From Myroides indicus (lineage in GTDB: Bacteria; Bacteroidota; Bacteroidia; Flavobacteriales; Flavobacteriaceae), in the NCBI RefSeq assembly GCF_004364575.1, contig NZ_SOAG01000001.1, positions 1-64,000 of the forward strand: DNA of 64,000 nt, read 5' to 3'. The notes beneath the pieces were generated by a model that saw only the letters and a program-made list of their open reading frames with translations, searched no databases and was not told where the DNA came from. Within the stretch, counting starts at the first letter, position 1. The number at the start of each line of letters is the position of its first letter. The position numbers were made by a program, and so were the translations under genes. Positions 55,996-64,000 of the stretch are shown here, piece after piece.

Positions 55996-56138
55996 TTTAT
56001 ATTCTATTTAGCTGGTTGTTTTTGTTGTAGCGCAAAAATAATCCATTAATCCTAATCAAAAAAATAAAAACACTGCTTAATTGAGCTTACTTTTGTTCAA
56101 AAACGCTTTATTTTCCTAATAATATTAAATTTCTCTTA

Positions 56139-57875
56139 TTAAAAATCAAATTTATACATTGCTCCTCCCAAAACCTGAATTCCTTGCACATCAAAATTAC
56201 TCCATTGACTGTATTGATCGTTTAACAAATTATTCCCTTTTACAAAAACCGTCCAATTTTTAGTTGGTCGGTATCCCACTTTTAAATTAAAATCTGCATA
56301 ACTCTTTACATTGACTATTTTACTTTGCATCAAATCTGCATTTTCGTACCAATCTTTTCTTTTTCCTACATAATACAAATCTACTCCGGCAAACCACTGA
56401 TCAGTGATGTCAAATTTAAAATCTGCACCGGCTTTTATATCCGGCAAATTCCATGCTTCTTCTGCATCAGTACTATAGTTATTATATTCCCCATAGATGC
56501 TCATAGAAACATTTTCTTCAAAGTCAAAGCGCAATTCTCCAAAAAGGTTTAGGGTTCTAAGGTCGTAATATCCTACTCCAAATGAATTAGCATATTGATA
56601 AGGTTTTAGAGCAGTTACGCTATTCCAGGCATTAAGCATAAATAAAGGTTTATCTCTTTCTTCTGTATAAGATGCTTTAATATTATATGAAATCATATGA
56701 TCCAACTTTCCTTTCATTCCTACATAACCGTTATACTTTTGATCGGTTGGTGCTACAAGCAAATCTGGCGAAACAAAAGGGTTTTGTTCTACAAAAGAAT
56801 GATAAGAGTTTTGCTTTAAACCTCCTTCAAGTCCTGCATAAGCAATAACTATATTTTTAACCAAATCATACGATGCTTTTACTTGCGGATATATGTATAT
56901 ATTATTTTCGGTTTTCTCCGCTACTTTTCCGTTGTTGTAATACACCCCTACTCCTAATTGAACAGAATAATCTTCATCTCTTAACACAACACTGGGCTCG
57001 ACTCCTAGATTAAGGTGAGTAAATTCCATATTACCAGTTGTCAAACCTGTATTTTTATAAGTAGTTCCTACATAATCCAACACTAAACCTAATTGTGCCA
57101 CATTAATACCAAACGCTGTTTTAATTTTTGGTTTTACCCAAAAGCGATTTTCCGACGTGCTAAAATCATCTCCAAAATGATTATAGTGAATATCGAGATT
57201 TGTAAAGGGAATATTTCTAAATTCAAATCCTGCTTCTGCATAAATATTGTTGTATTTGTGCAAAGGATTTATTTTTGCAAGTGTTTCCTTAGTTATTTCT
57301 GTATCTAAAATATCTAAGGGCAATCCGTACCAGTTTGCCGTCTGGTACATTCCTCCTACTTTGGCATTCCATCCAAAATTTTGTTTTTGTCCGCCATAAA
57401 TCAAAGCTCCTTCTGTTTTAGAGTAATCATCATCCAACAAAAGCCCGGAAACTCCACCTTGAGTTGAAAAATGACTAAGAAATCCCGCTACATAGCTCGA
57501 CTCATCCAACTGTCCGCTCAAAAAGAGTTCTCCATTTAAATTGGTATAGTTTCCTGCTCCAAATAATATGTAATTATTAAAGGCTTTTAATTGACTTCCT
57601 TTTTCTACTTCGGCGGCTTTTCCTTTTTCCGGAATAAAAGTTGAAGCGACAGGAAAAGAGTTAATTCTGTAAATCACTTCCTTTTTTTTGTTATCGGTAT
57701 CTCCTTCCAAATCCGGAGTTTCTTTTATCTTAAAAGCATCGGAAATAGTTGCGTCATATGCTCTTACCACTTCTACCGTTTCTGTTCCTAAATTGGCTTC
57801 TTTTTCCTGTGCTATTACACTTGCACTCATGAAAAGTACAGAAGACACAATTGTATATATTTTTTTATTATTCAT
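56139..57875 (-). CDS. TonB-receptor-like outer-membrane beta-barrel
   Basis: 578 aa. A signal peptide (1-22) is followed by a short region (VEVVRAYDATISDAFKIKETPD, residues 34-55) and about 22 beta strands ending in aromatic F (MYKFDF). The C-terminal strands KVGYRPTKNWTVFVKGNNLLNDQYSQW match TonB-dependent receptors. However, no plug domain with a TonB box fits in the space before the barrel. It should sit in the outer membrane. It is downstream of the 1007-aa TPR gene by 23 nt, so a barrel and TPR unit is likely. Confidence 0.85.
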   Translation of the reverse strand: MNNKKIYTIVSSVLFMSASVIAQEKEANLGTETVEVVRAYDATISDAFKIKETPDLEGDTDNKKKEVIYRINSFPVASTFIPEKGKAAEVEKGSQLKAFNNYILFGAGNYTNLNGELFLSGQLDESSYVAGFLSHFSTQGGVSGLLLDDDYSKTEGALIYGGQKQNFGWNAKVGGMYQTANWYGLPLDILDTEITKETLAKINPLHKYNNIYAEAGFEFRNIPFTNLDIHYNHFGDDFSTSENRFWVKPKIKTAFGINVAQLGLVLDYVGTTYKNTGLTTGNMEFTHLNLGVEPSVVLRDEDYSVQLGVGVYYNNGKVAEKTENNIYIYPQVKASYDLVKNIVIAYAGLEGGLKQNSYHSFVEQNPFVSPDLLVAPTDQKYNGYVGMKGKLDHMISYNIKASYTEERDKPLFMLNAWNSVTALKPYQYANSFGVGYYDLRTLNLFGELRFDFEENVSMSIYGEYNNYSTDAEEAWNLPDIKAGADFKFDITDQWFAGVDLYYVGKRKDWYENADLMQSKIVNVKSYADFNLKVGYRPTKNWTVFVKGNNLLNDQYSQWSNFDVQGIQVLGGAMYKFDF

Positions 57876-57898
57876 AGTATTTAGTCAAAAATTGCACA

Positions 57899-60800
57899 TT
57901 ATTGAGAAATCGAGGAATTTCTTTTAGCTTCTTCTTTTTTAATAAAATCAAGTTCTTTTTGAGCTTCTGTAACTACATCATTATACTCGCTGAAGTTTTT
58001 AATTACATTGTCCAAAATGTAAGTAGCTTGATAGCTGTCTTGTAAAGCGTAAAAATTCTTTGCCATTACTATCAGTCCCTTAGCTCCGTAATATTTATAT
58101 GCGGAATAATCTTTAGCTATTTTTTGAACGCTTTCATTAGAAGCTTCAAATTTGCTTTCCTTGTTTTTAAAGTAAGCATCATAATACAGTGCTTCTGCTG
58201 CTAACTCTCCTTTCGCTGATTTTAATATATCTGCATAAGCCTTTTTTGCCTTCTCTATTTCTCCGTTTTTAAAGGCAGTTCGAGCAATAATTATCTGTGC
58301 ATCGTTTTTTACTTTAGCATCTGCCTTTGACATTTGCAGTATTCGTTCTGCATACTTCAATGCATTGGCATAGTCGTTCTGCTCATAATAAATCTTCATT
58401 ATATTTGATCCTGAAAAAACCTTGTTTTGTTCTTGGACAGCTTCGTTTTCCAAGCGCTTTAAAACAACAAGCGCTTTTTCGGTATTTTTTTCTTTTAAAT
58501 ATATTTCTGCTAAGCGCGCCAAAGCTATTTCTGTAAAGTCATTTTTATTTTCTTGTGCCACGCTGTTATAATGCTTTTCAGCATTGCTATAATCTTTTGC
58601 AGCAAAATACATTTGTCCTAAATAAAAATGAGCTTGTAAAGCTTTTGAACCATTCGGGAAATTTTGAAGATATTTTTTATAACCTGCTATAGCTGCATCT
58701 GTATTATTTTGAACATATTGCTTTTCTGCCGATTCATAAGTATCTCTGTCTAATTCAGTATCGGTAACTTCCACAAACGAAAGTCCTTTTACCCAAGTAG
58801 CATATTCATCCATTTTTCCTGTATCCATATAAACGAGTTTAGCGTTTTGGACCGCTTCAATAGCTTCTGATGATCCGGGATAATCAGCAACTACTTTTTT
58901 AAACTTATCCAAAGCTTCGCTACTTTTATTTCCATTATAATAAATAAGTCCCTGACGCAGAATTGCTCTGGCTTTAAATGAACTGGAAGGATGCACTTTT
59001 AATAATGTATCAAACGCAGCTAAAGCCTTAGATGTATTGCCCACCACTACATAAGTAATTCCGATTTCATATTGTGCATCATCAGCAAGATTTGATTTTG
59101 GATAATCTTTGACAAATAAAGTCAAATCTTCTATTTTGCGTTGATGACGATCCACAAAACCATAAGAAATAGCTTTCTGGAAACGCGCATATTCAACATC
59201 CGATGTATTGCTTTCAATTACTTTATTATACGCTTCCATTGCAGGCCAGTATTTTCCTGTAACAAAATTGCAGTCTCCTAAACGAAGGTAAGCATCTACG
59301 CGGCGATTTACATCTTTAGGATTGGTTTGAGTATAATTCTGAAAATGCTTTGCCGCTTCCGGATAATCTTTTAATTTAAAATAGGCATACGCCAAATTAT
59401 AATTCAAATTTTTATATTCGGGTGTTTCTTTGGCTTCTGCCGAATTTTTATAAAGTTCATAAAACTTTACAGCATCACTAAATCGATTTAAAGCAAAGAG
59501 TGTTTCTGCTTTCCAATAGTTTGCTCTTGCTGTATATTTTAAATCCTGCTTTTCCAACAGCGATTTATCAAACAACTTTAAGGCTTCCTCATACACCCCT
59601 TCTGCAAATAGTTCTTGTCCTCTGAAAAAAGTTACTTTTTGATAAGCAAGGCGATTAGTTCCTGATTTGTTTTTTTCTAATAAAACCAGTGCTTCTTTAA
59701 AATTTTTAGACGTAATATAAGAATCAATCAGTAAGCTTTCCATTTCTTCCTTGTATGGAGAACTTGGATATTTTTCTATAAAAGCACTTAAAACCACTGG
59801 TGCACTTTGATATGGGTTTCCGATATCGTAACTTAGTTTTGCATAATTTAAAAATGCATCTTGCTGAATATTGGCATCAAATCGCATTTCAGAAGCATTT
59901 TTAAAAGCGTTTAATGCTTGTGTTTTTTTATGTGTATGCAAATAGCTTTCCCCCAAATGATAATAGGCATTTTGGGCAATTCCGTTATCTCCGTCAATAA
60001 TTTTATTAAACTGTTCAATAGCGCTATTGTAATCATTGGATTTGTAATAAGCATATCCCAATTGGTAAAAATCAGTATTGCTCCACTTTTCATTTTTACC
60101 TTTATAATCAAGCAAATATGGAAGTGCTTTATCGTATTCTTTTAAATTAAAATAACTTTCGCCTATGATTTTTGATAATTCAGACTTTTCTTCAGGAGTA
60201 GATTTATTAATCTGTACTAATCCTTCTTCTATAGCTTTTTGGAAATTACCTGTTTTAAAGCTCATATCTGCCTGATAATATCCCATTTTTTCTTTATACT
60301 CTGTTTTACTTTCTACTTTTCCAAACAGCTTTTTAGCATCGTCAAAATTATCTGTATCATAAGCAATATAGCCCAGATAATAAGTTGCCTGCTCTCCCCA
60401 TTCTCCATTTTGATTTACTTTTTCAAGGTATTTTTTAGCTTCGCTTCTATTTTTCATAAAAAAGTAGCTATATCCTTTTTCAAAGTTAAACTTATCCAGT
60501 CTTTTATCTCCCGAAATACTTTCGTCCTTAACTTTTGATGCGTAATGAAGTGCTTTGGCAAACTCTCCTTTCATAAAAAAATAATCCGTCACTTCAACAT
60601 AAGCTTGATTTTGCTTTGAACTGGTCGGATAATTTTTCACAAACTCATCTATTTTATCCTCTGCTCCTGCCTGATCTAACCTGATAGCGCAATTTGCTAT
60701 GTAATACACGCAATCAGCTTCTATTTCTTTATGCGAAACTAATTGGGATTGCTTTACTTTGTTGAATAGGATTTGTGCTGCCAGGTATTGCTCTTCCTGA

Positions 60801-60922
60801 TAAAGACTTACCGCGTGATTAAAATCAGCCAACTCATTCGTATATCCTGCAGATTGCTGAGCATTTGCTGTTAAACCACTTAATGCCAGCGACAAACAAG
60901 CTAATCTATTTATTTTATGCAT
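57899..60922 (-). CDS. Large periplasmic TPR protein
   Basis: 1007 aa from the ATG; a TTG nine bases upstream is in frame. A signal peptide (1-22, ending TANAQ) is followed by at least 15 tetratricopeptide repeats across the whole length (for example YYLGYIAYDTDNFDDAKKLF and YLRLGDCNFVTGKYWPAMEAY), the pattern of a protein-binding scaffold. It should be periplasmic or attached to the outer membrane. It is first in an operon with the TonB-receptor-like barrel, conserved as a pair in flavobacteria. Its partner ligand is unknown. Confidence 0.88.
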   Translation of the reverse strand: MHKINRLACLSLALSGLTANAQQSAGYTNELADFNHAVSLYQEEQYLAAQILFNKVKQSQLVSHKEIEADCVYYIANCAIRLDQAGAEDKIDEFVKNYPTSSKQNQAYVEVTDYFFMKGEFAKALHYASKVKDESISGDKRLDKFNFEKGYSYFFMKNRSEAKKYLEKVNQNGEWGEQATYYLGYIAYDTDNFDDAKKLFGKVESKTEYKEKMGYYQADMSFKTGNFQKAIEEGLVQINKSTPEEKSELSKIIGESYFNLKEYDKALPYLLDYKGKNEKWSNTDFYQLGYAYYKSNDYNSAIEQFNKIIDGDNGIAQNAYYHLGESYLHTHKKTQALNAFKNASEMRFDANIQQDAFLNYAKLSYDIGNPYQSAPVVLSAFIEKYPSSPYKEEMESLLIDSYITSKNFKEALVLLEKNKSGTNRLAYQKVTFFRGQELFAEGVYEEALKLFDKSLLEKQDLKYTARANYWKAETLFALNRFSDAVKFYELYKNSAEAKETPEYKNLNYNLAYAYFKLKDYPEAAKHFQNYTQTNPKDVNRRVDAYLRLGDCNFVTGKYWPAMEAYNKVIESNTSDVEYARFQKAISYGFVDRHQRKIEDLTLFVKDYPKSNLADDAQYEIGITYVVVGNTSKALAAFDTLLKVHPSSSFKARAILRQGLIYYNGNKSSEALDKFKKVVADYPGSSEAIEAVQNAKLVYMDTGKMDEYATWVKGLSFVEVTDTELDRDTYESAEKQYVQNNTDAAIAGYKKYLQNFPNGSKALQAHFYLGQMYFAAKDYSNAEKHYNSVAQENKNDFTEIALARLAEIYLKEKNTEKALVVLKRLENEAVQEQNKVFSGSNIMKIYYEQNDYANALKYAERILQMSKADAKVKNDAQIIIARTAFKNGEIEKAKKAYADILKSAKGELAAEALYYDAYFKNKESKFEASNESVQKIAKDYSAYKYYGAKGLIVMAKNFYALQDSYQATYILDNVIKNFSEYNDVVTEAQKELDFIKKEEAKRNSSISQ

Positions 60923-61094
60923 TTGATTCAATTTTTTATGTCAAATATATCATTTATACTATTTAAAAACATATTTTACGTACATATTATTGTGCTAAAA
61001 GAACAATATATTTTCAAGGTTTTATAAAATTATTTCTTATTAAAATTAATTTAATCTATTTCATTATAGAAAAGTAGAATCAAAATAAGTAGTC

Positions 61095-61130
61095 AAAAAA
61101 AAACCTTGTTTGAAACAAGGCTTTTTTTTA
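61095..61130 (-). terminator. Intrinsic terminator of glnN
   Basis: CCTTGTTT pairs with AAACAAGG in a stem extended by A/T runs, 13 nt past the glnN stop on the minus strand. The remaining 150 nt towards the TPR gene hold nothing recognisable. Confidence 0.75.
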
Positions 61131-61142
61131 AATTTAATATTA

Positions 61143-63329
61143 TTAATTGGTAAATAACAATTCGCGGTATTTGGTTAAAGTCCACAATTCATTGTCAACC
61201 ATCATTTCCAATTTATCACTGTGATAGCGAATAATATCAAAATAAGGCTTTATTTTATTGCAATATGCTTTTGCCTGCTCTTCAACGTCTTCAATATTGT
61301 TAGCCGTTTTTCGCTCATTTGTCATTTCTGTTACTTTAGTACTTATTTGCGCAATGTGATGCGAAATTTTTTCTATCAAAACCAATTGTTCGGAAGCTAC
61401 ATCTTTAAACTTCTTTTCTCCAAAAATTTCTTTTAATCCTTTGACGTTTTCAATTACCATATTTTGGTATCTGACTGCAGTTGGAATTACGTGATTTCTG
61501 GCAATATCTCCCAGTACTCTTCCTTCAATTTGCAGGCGTTTTACATATTCTTCCAATTCAATTTCATAACGCGCTTCAATTTCTATTTTGGTCATTACTT
61601 CCATCTCTTCAAATATTGCGATAGATTGGGGAGCAATTTTTATTTTTAATGCGTCAGGTGTATTTTTATTATTGCTTAACCCTCTTTTTTCTGCTTCCAT
61701 TTCCCATTCTTCACTATATCCATCTCCTTCAAACAAAATTCGCTCACTTTGCTTAATGTATTCTCTCAATACGTTAAAGATTGCTTCATCTTTTTTAAGT
61801 CCTTCTTTTTCTATCAAATGGTCAACTTCTAGTTTAAAATCTTTTAACTGCTTAGCTACAATTGTGTTTAAAACCGTCATCGGCATGGCACAATTTGCCG
61901 TTGACCCCACTGCTCTAAACTCCCACTTGTTACCAGTAAAAGCAAAAGGAGAAGTTCTGTTTCGGTCTGTATTATCCAACAAGACATCAGGTATTTTTCC
62001 AACTACATTTAATTTTAAATCTGTTTTTTCTTCCGGCGATAGTTTTCCGTCTGTGACCACTTTCAATTCCTCTAAGACCTTTGTCAGTTGTTGTCCGATA
62101 AACATAGACATAATAGCAGGCGGAGCTTCATTAGCCCCCAAACGATGATCGTTACTAGCAGAAGCAATAGAAGATCTCAACAGTTCTTCATTGTCATTAA
62201 CCGCTTTGATTGTATTGATAAAAAACGTCAAGAATTGTAAATTACTTTTTGGCGTTTTGCTCGGACTTAACAGGTTAACACCTGTATCTGTAGCCAGTGA
62301 CCAGTTATTGTGTTTCCCGGATCCGTTTACGCCTTTGAATGGTTTTTCGTGAAAAAGCACTTTAAAATGATGTTTTTCAGCTACTTTTTTCATCACATCC
62401 ATCAATAGAGAATTATGATCTACTGCTAAATTCGTCTCTTCAAAAATAGGAGCTAATTCAAATTGGTTAGGAGCTACCTCATTATGTCTGGTTTTAACAG
62501 GAATCCCTAGTAAAATACAATTATTCTCTAAATCGTGCATATAATTTAACACTCTGCTTGGAATAGAACCAAAATAATGGTCATCCAATTGCTGTCCTTT
62601 TGCAGCTGTATGTCCAAGCAGTGTTCTTCCCGTAGTTAAAATATCCGGACGAGAAGCCGCTAAAGCTGAATCCACTAAAAAATATTCCTGTTCCCACCCT
62701 AAAGTAGGAGTTACTTTTTTTACGTTTTTATCAAAATACCGGGCTACTTCTGTTGCTGCAATATCTATCGCATTTAAGGCTTTTAACAAAGGAGTTTTAT
62801 TGTCTAATGCCTCGCCAGTGTAAGAAATAAACACCGTCGGAATACACAAGGTTGAGCCGAAGATAAATGCCGGAGAAGTAGGATCCCATGCAGTATATCC
62901 TCTTGCTTCAAACGTATTTCTAATTCCGCCATTCGGAAAACTTGAAGCGTCCGGTTCCTGTTGAACCAATTGACTCCCATTGAATTTTTCAACCGGATCA
63001 CCGTCAAATTGCGTTTCAAAAAAGGCATCGTGTTTTTCTGCCGTAATTCCCGTTAAAGGCTGAAACCAGTGTGTGTAATGGGTGACTCCTTTAGACAAAG
63101 CCCATTCTTTCATTCCCAAAGCAATATAATCTGCAAGCTTCCGATCTATTTTTATTCCAAACTGCGCATTTTTTACAGCTTGATAAGCTTCAGGCGTCAA
63201 AAACTGACGCATTGATTTATCATTAAATACATTATCCCCAAAAATCAATGATTTTCTTCCTAATTCTTCTACTTTTACAGCTACTCTTGATGCAGCTTTT
63301 TCTATAGCCCGAAAACGAAATGTTGACAT
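61143..63329 (-). CDS. glnN: Glutamine synthetase type III
   Basis: 728 aa from the ATG at 63329, the normal GSIII length; a longer frame to 63398 adds a hydrophobic stretch from the promoter region. Motifs include GGIRNTFEARGYTAWDPTSPAF, the catalytic GWEQEYFLVD, ARHNEVAPNQFELAPIFEETNLAVDHN-type region and GVNGSGKHNNWSLAT for nucleotide binding, with NRTSPFAFTGNKWEFRAVGS. It makes glutamine from glutamate and ammonia and is a large oligomer. It is monocistronic. Confidence 0.97.
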   Translation of the reverse strand: MSTFRFRAIEKAASRVAVKVEELGRKSLIFGDNVFNDKSMRQFLTPEAYQAVKNAQFGIKIDRKLADYIALGMKEWALSKGVTHYTHWFQPLTGITAEKHDAFFETQFDGDPVEKFNGSQLVQQEPDASSFPNGGIRNTFEARGYTAWDPTSPAFIFGSTLCIPTVFISYTGEALDNKTPLLKALNAIDIAATEVARYFDKNVKKVTPTLGWEQEYFLVDSALAASRPDILTTGRTLLGHTAAKGQQLDDHYFGSIPSRVLNYMHDLENNCILLGIPVKTRHNEVAPNQFELAPIFEETNLAVDHNSLLMDVMKKVAEKHHFKVLFHEKPFKGVNGSGKHNNWSLATDTGVNLLSPSKTPKSNLQFLTFFINTIKAVNDNEELLRSSIASASNDHRLGANEAPPAIMSMFIGQQLTKVLEELKVVTDGKLSPEEKTDLKLNVVGKIPDVLLDNTDRNRTSPFAFTGNKWEFRAVGSTANCAMPMTVLNTIVAKQLKDFKLEVDHLIEKEGLKKDEAIFNVLREYIKQSERILFEGDGYSEEWEMEAEKRGLSNNKNTPDALKIKIAPQSIAIFEEMEVMTKIEIEARYEIELEEYVKRLQIEGRVLGDIARNHVIPTAVRYQNMVIENVKGLKEIFGEKKFKDVASEQLVLIEKISHHIAQISTKVTEMTNERKTANNIEDVEEQAKAYCNKIKPYFDIIRYHSDKLEMMVDNELWTLTKYRELLFTN

Positions 63330-63369
63330 AAATACAATTTTTATATGAGTACCCCCTATTTTTACACAG

Positions 63370-63377
63370 CAAAAGTA
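63370..63377 (-). promoter_or_regulatory. -7 box TACTTTTG of glnN
   Basis: A perfect minus-strand TAnnTTTG match about 40 nt upstream of the ATG. It lies inside the extra N-terminal reading frame, which supports the downstream start. Confidence 0.5.
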
Positions 63378-63429
63378 AAATAAAATCATTAAAAACACGA
63401 TATACCCCTCTATTTTTTATATCAAATAA

Positions 63430-63467
63430 AAAAAACAGCTTAATCAAATTTGATTAAACTGTTTTTT
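63430..63467 (-). terminator. Intrinsic terminator of the collagen-like lipoprotein gene
   Basis: A 16-bp stem with one mismatch (AAACAGCTTAATCAAA with TTTGATTAAACTGTTT) and a U run, 24 nt past the stop. Confidence 0.8.
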
Positions 63468-63490
63468 GCTATCTTCCAAATAGAAAGTGA

Positions 63491-64000
63491 TTAATATTTT
63501 TTAACCACACTTATATTCTGCAAATTATATTTTGCTACAACTTCATCATAGCTCAGGGGGTGGATTTCTGAATTACCGCTGTTAGTCGAGTTAAATTTTT
63601 GAACAGGATCAGCTCCGGGCACATATATAATTCTAAAAATCATATTCTTTAAAAACCCTGGATGACTTCCGTTTCCGTTAAAAATCCCTAAAGGAGCTGT
63701 AGCCCTTGCTATAATTTCAAAATCATTCACTCCATAGTTATAAATGTATTCCAACTCTTCATCTTGCTGCGTTGCGTTGTCATATACAAAATATCGCTGA
63801 GGTAAGGGAGACCAAATAGGATTTCCTTTGTTATCGGTGTCTTCCATTACAAAAATTAAAACTACATCACCCAGATATAATTTTACATCATGTTTAACAA
63901 GCTGACTAGCTATATTAGCATTTAAATCTCCGTCAAAATTCAATTTTATATCTGTTACATACGGATATACTGTTGGTCCGGGAGGTCCTTCCGGTCCTTC
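63491..64000 (-). CDS. Collagen-like repeat protein, probable lipoprotein (partial)
   Basis: The frame is open to the right edge, 169 visible codons. The visible N-terminal part is EGPEGPPGP, triplet Gly-X-Y of a collagen-like type, followed by TVYPYVTDIKLNFDGDLN and a conserved C-terminal region (YLGDVVLIFVMEDTDNKGNPIWSPLPQRY; FEIIARATAPLGIF). Bacteroidota carry small lipoproteins that begin with a lipobox Cys followed by EGPxGPxGP, so the start should lie just beyond the window. A TTG at 63941-63943 that could start a shorter ORF would skip this region and is rejected. The function is unknown. Confidence 0.75.
   Translation of the reverse strand, partial: EGPEGPPGPTVYPYVTDIKLNFDGDLNANIASQLVKHDVKLYLGDVVLIFVMEDTDNKGNPIWSPLPQRYFVYDNATQQDEELEYIYNYGVNDFEIIARATAPLGIFNGNGSHPGFLKNMIFRIIYVPGADPVQKFNSTNSGNSEIHPLSYDEVVAKYNLQNISVVKKY

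Noticed and set aside
61588..62148. A 186-codon plus-strand ORF inside glnN
   Set aside because: It is antisense to conserved glutamine synthetase III codons and has a low-complexity composition; no family is visible.

Overview
The window is a contiguous, AT-rich, gene-dense stretch of a chromosome from the Bacteroidota, most likely the class Flavobacteriia. The evidence is: a thermolysin-like protease ending in a type IX secretion (Por/T9SS) sorting domain; fused SecDF; a large type III glutamine synthetase; PorT-like and TonB-receptor-like outer-membrane barrels; lineage families (DUF4199, DUF3667, 2TM, TIGR02757); weak Shine-Dalgarno sequences; and many Bacteroidota-type promoters (TAnnTTTG -7 box). 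The genus cannot be fixed from sequence alone.

Layout. 1-0.5 kb: the start of an unidentified gene running off the left edge, next to a truncated aspartyl-protease remnant. 0.5-3.2 kb: a LytS/LytTR two-component operon with 2TM-domain proteins. 3.4-8.8 kb: pRiA4b-like protein, nucleoid-associated protein, secreted M4 protease, a lipoprotein and msrA. 8.9-15.4 kb: lolD-like ATPase, TIGR02757 protein, a polyphosphate cluster (sixA-like, ppk1, ppx) and kdsA. 15.5-22 kb: two identical tRNA-Tyr genes, PorT-like barrel, smpB, pcm, Gfo/Idh, 3-hydroxybutyryl-CoA dehydrogenase, DUF1015 and yggS. 22-24 kb: a small accessory patch with DUF3667, a partial second copy of yggS, SnoaL-like and GNAT-like genes and the tail of a chloramphenicol-acetyltransferase-like gene. 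24-31 kb: exonuclease/GIY-YIG protein, potassium channel, miaA, acyl-ACP thioesterase, glyA and fahA. 31-34 kb: a type IV McrBC restriction system whose mcrB is frameshifted in a 9-A tract. 34-42 kb: an alpha-oxoamine synthase, two different fused E1 alpha/beta 2-oxoacid dehydrogenases, a nitroreductase and purC. 42-43 kb: a cobalamin riboswitch lying upstream of an acyl-CoA thioesterase, then rplS. 43-49 kb: a polyamine pair (deoxyhypusine-synthase-like protein and arginine decarboxylase), aroB, proline dehydrogenase and a candidate 6S-like RNA. 49-64 kb: secDF, mdh, gyrB, a GreA-like factor, a beta-barrel/TPR operon, glnN and a collagen-like lipoprotein that runs off the right edge.

Most of the window is housekeeping. 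Convergent pairs are separated by clean bidirectional hairpin terminators. The places that break the pattern are the left edge, the 22-24 kb patch of gene fragments, the McrBC slot with its homopolymer frameshift and a decayed neighbour, the cobalamin riboswitch without an obvious B12 gene, the structured intergenic RNA candidate near 49 kb, and the bacterial deoxyhypusine-synthase homologue paired with arginine decarboxylase. I see no CRISPR array, prophage, rRNA operon or complete insertion sequence. I did not find a clearly new multi-gene system. The strongest candidates for undescribed biology are the slippage-prone McrB with its unrecognised N-terminal domain and the orphan riboswitch.
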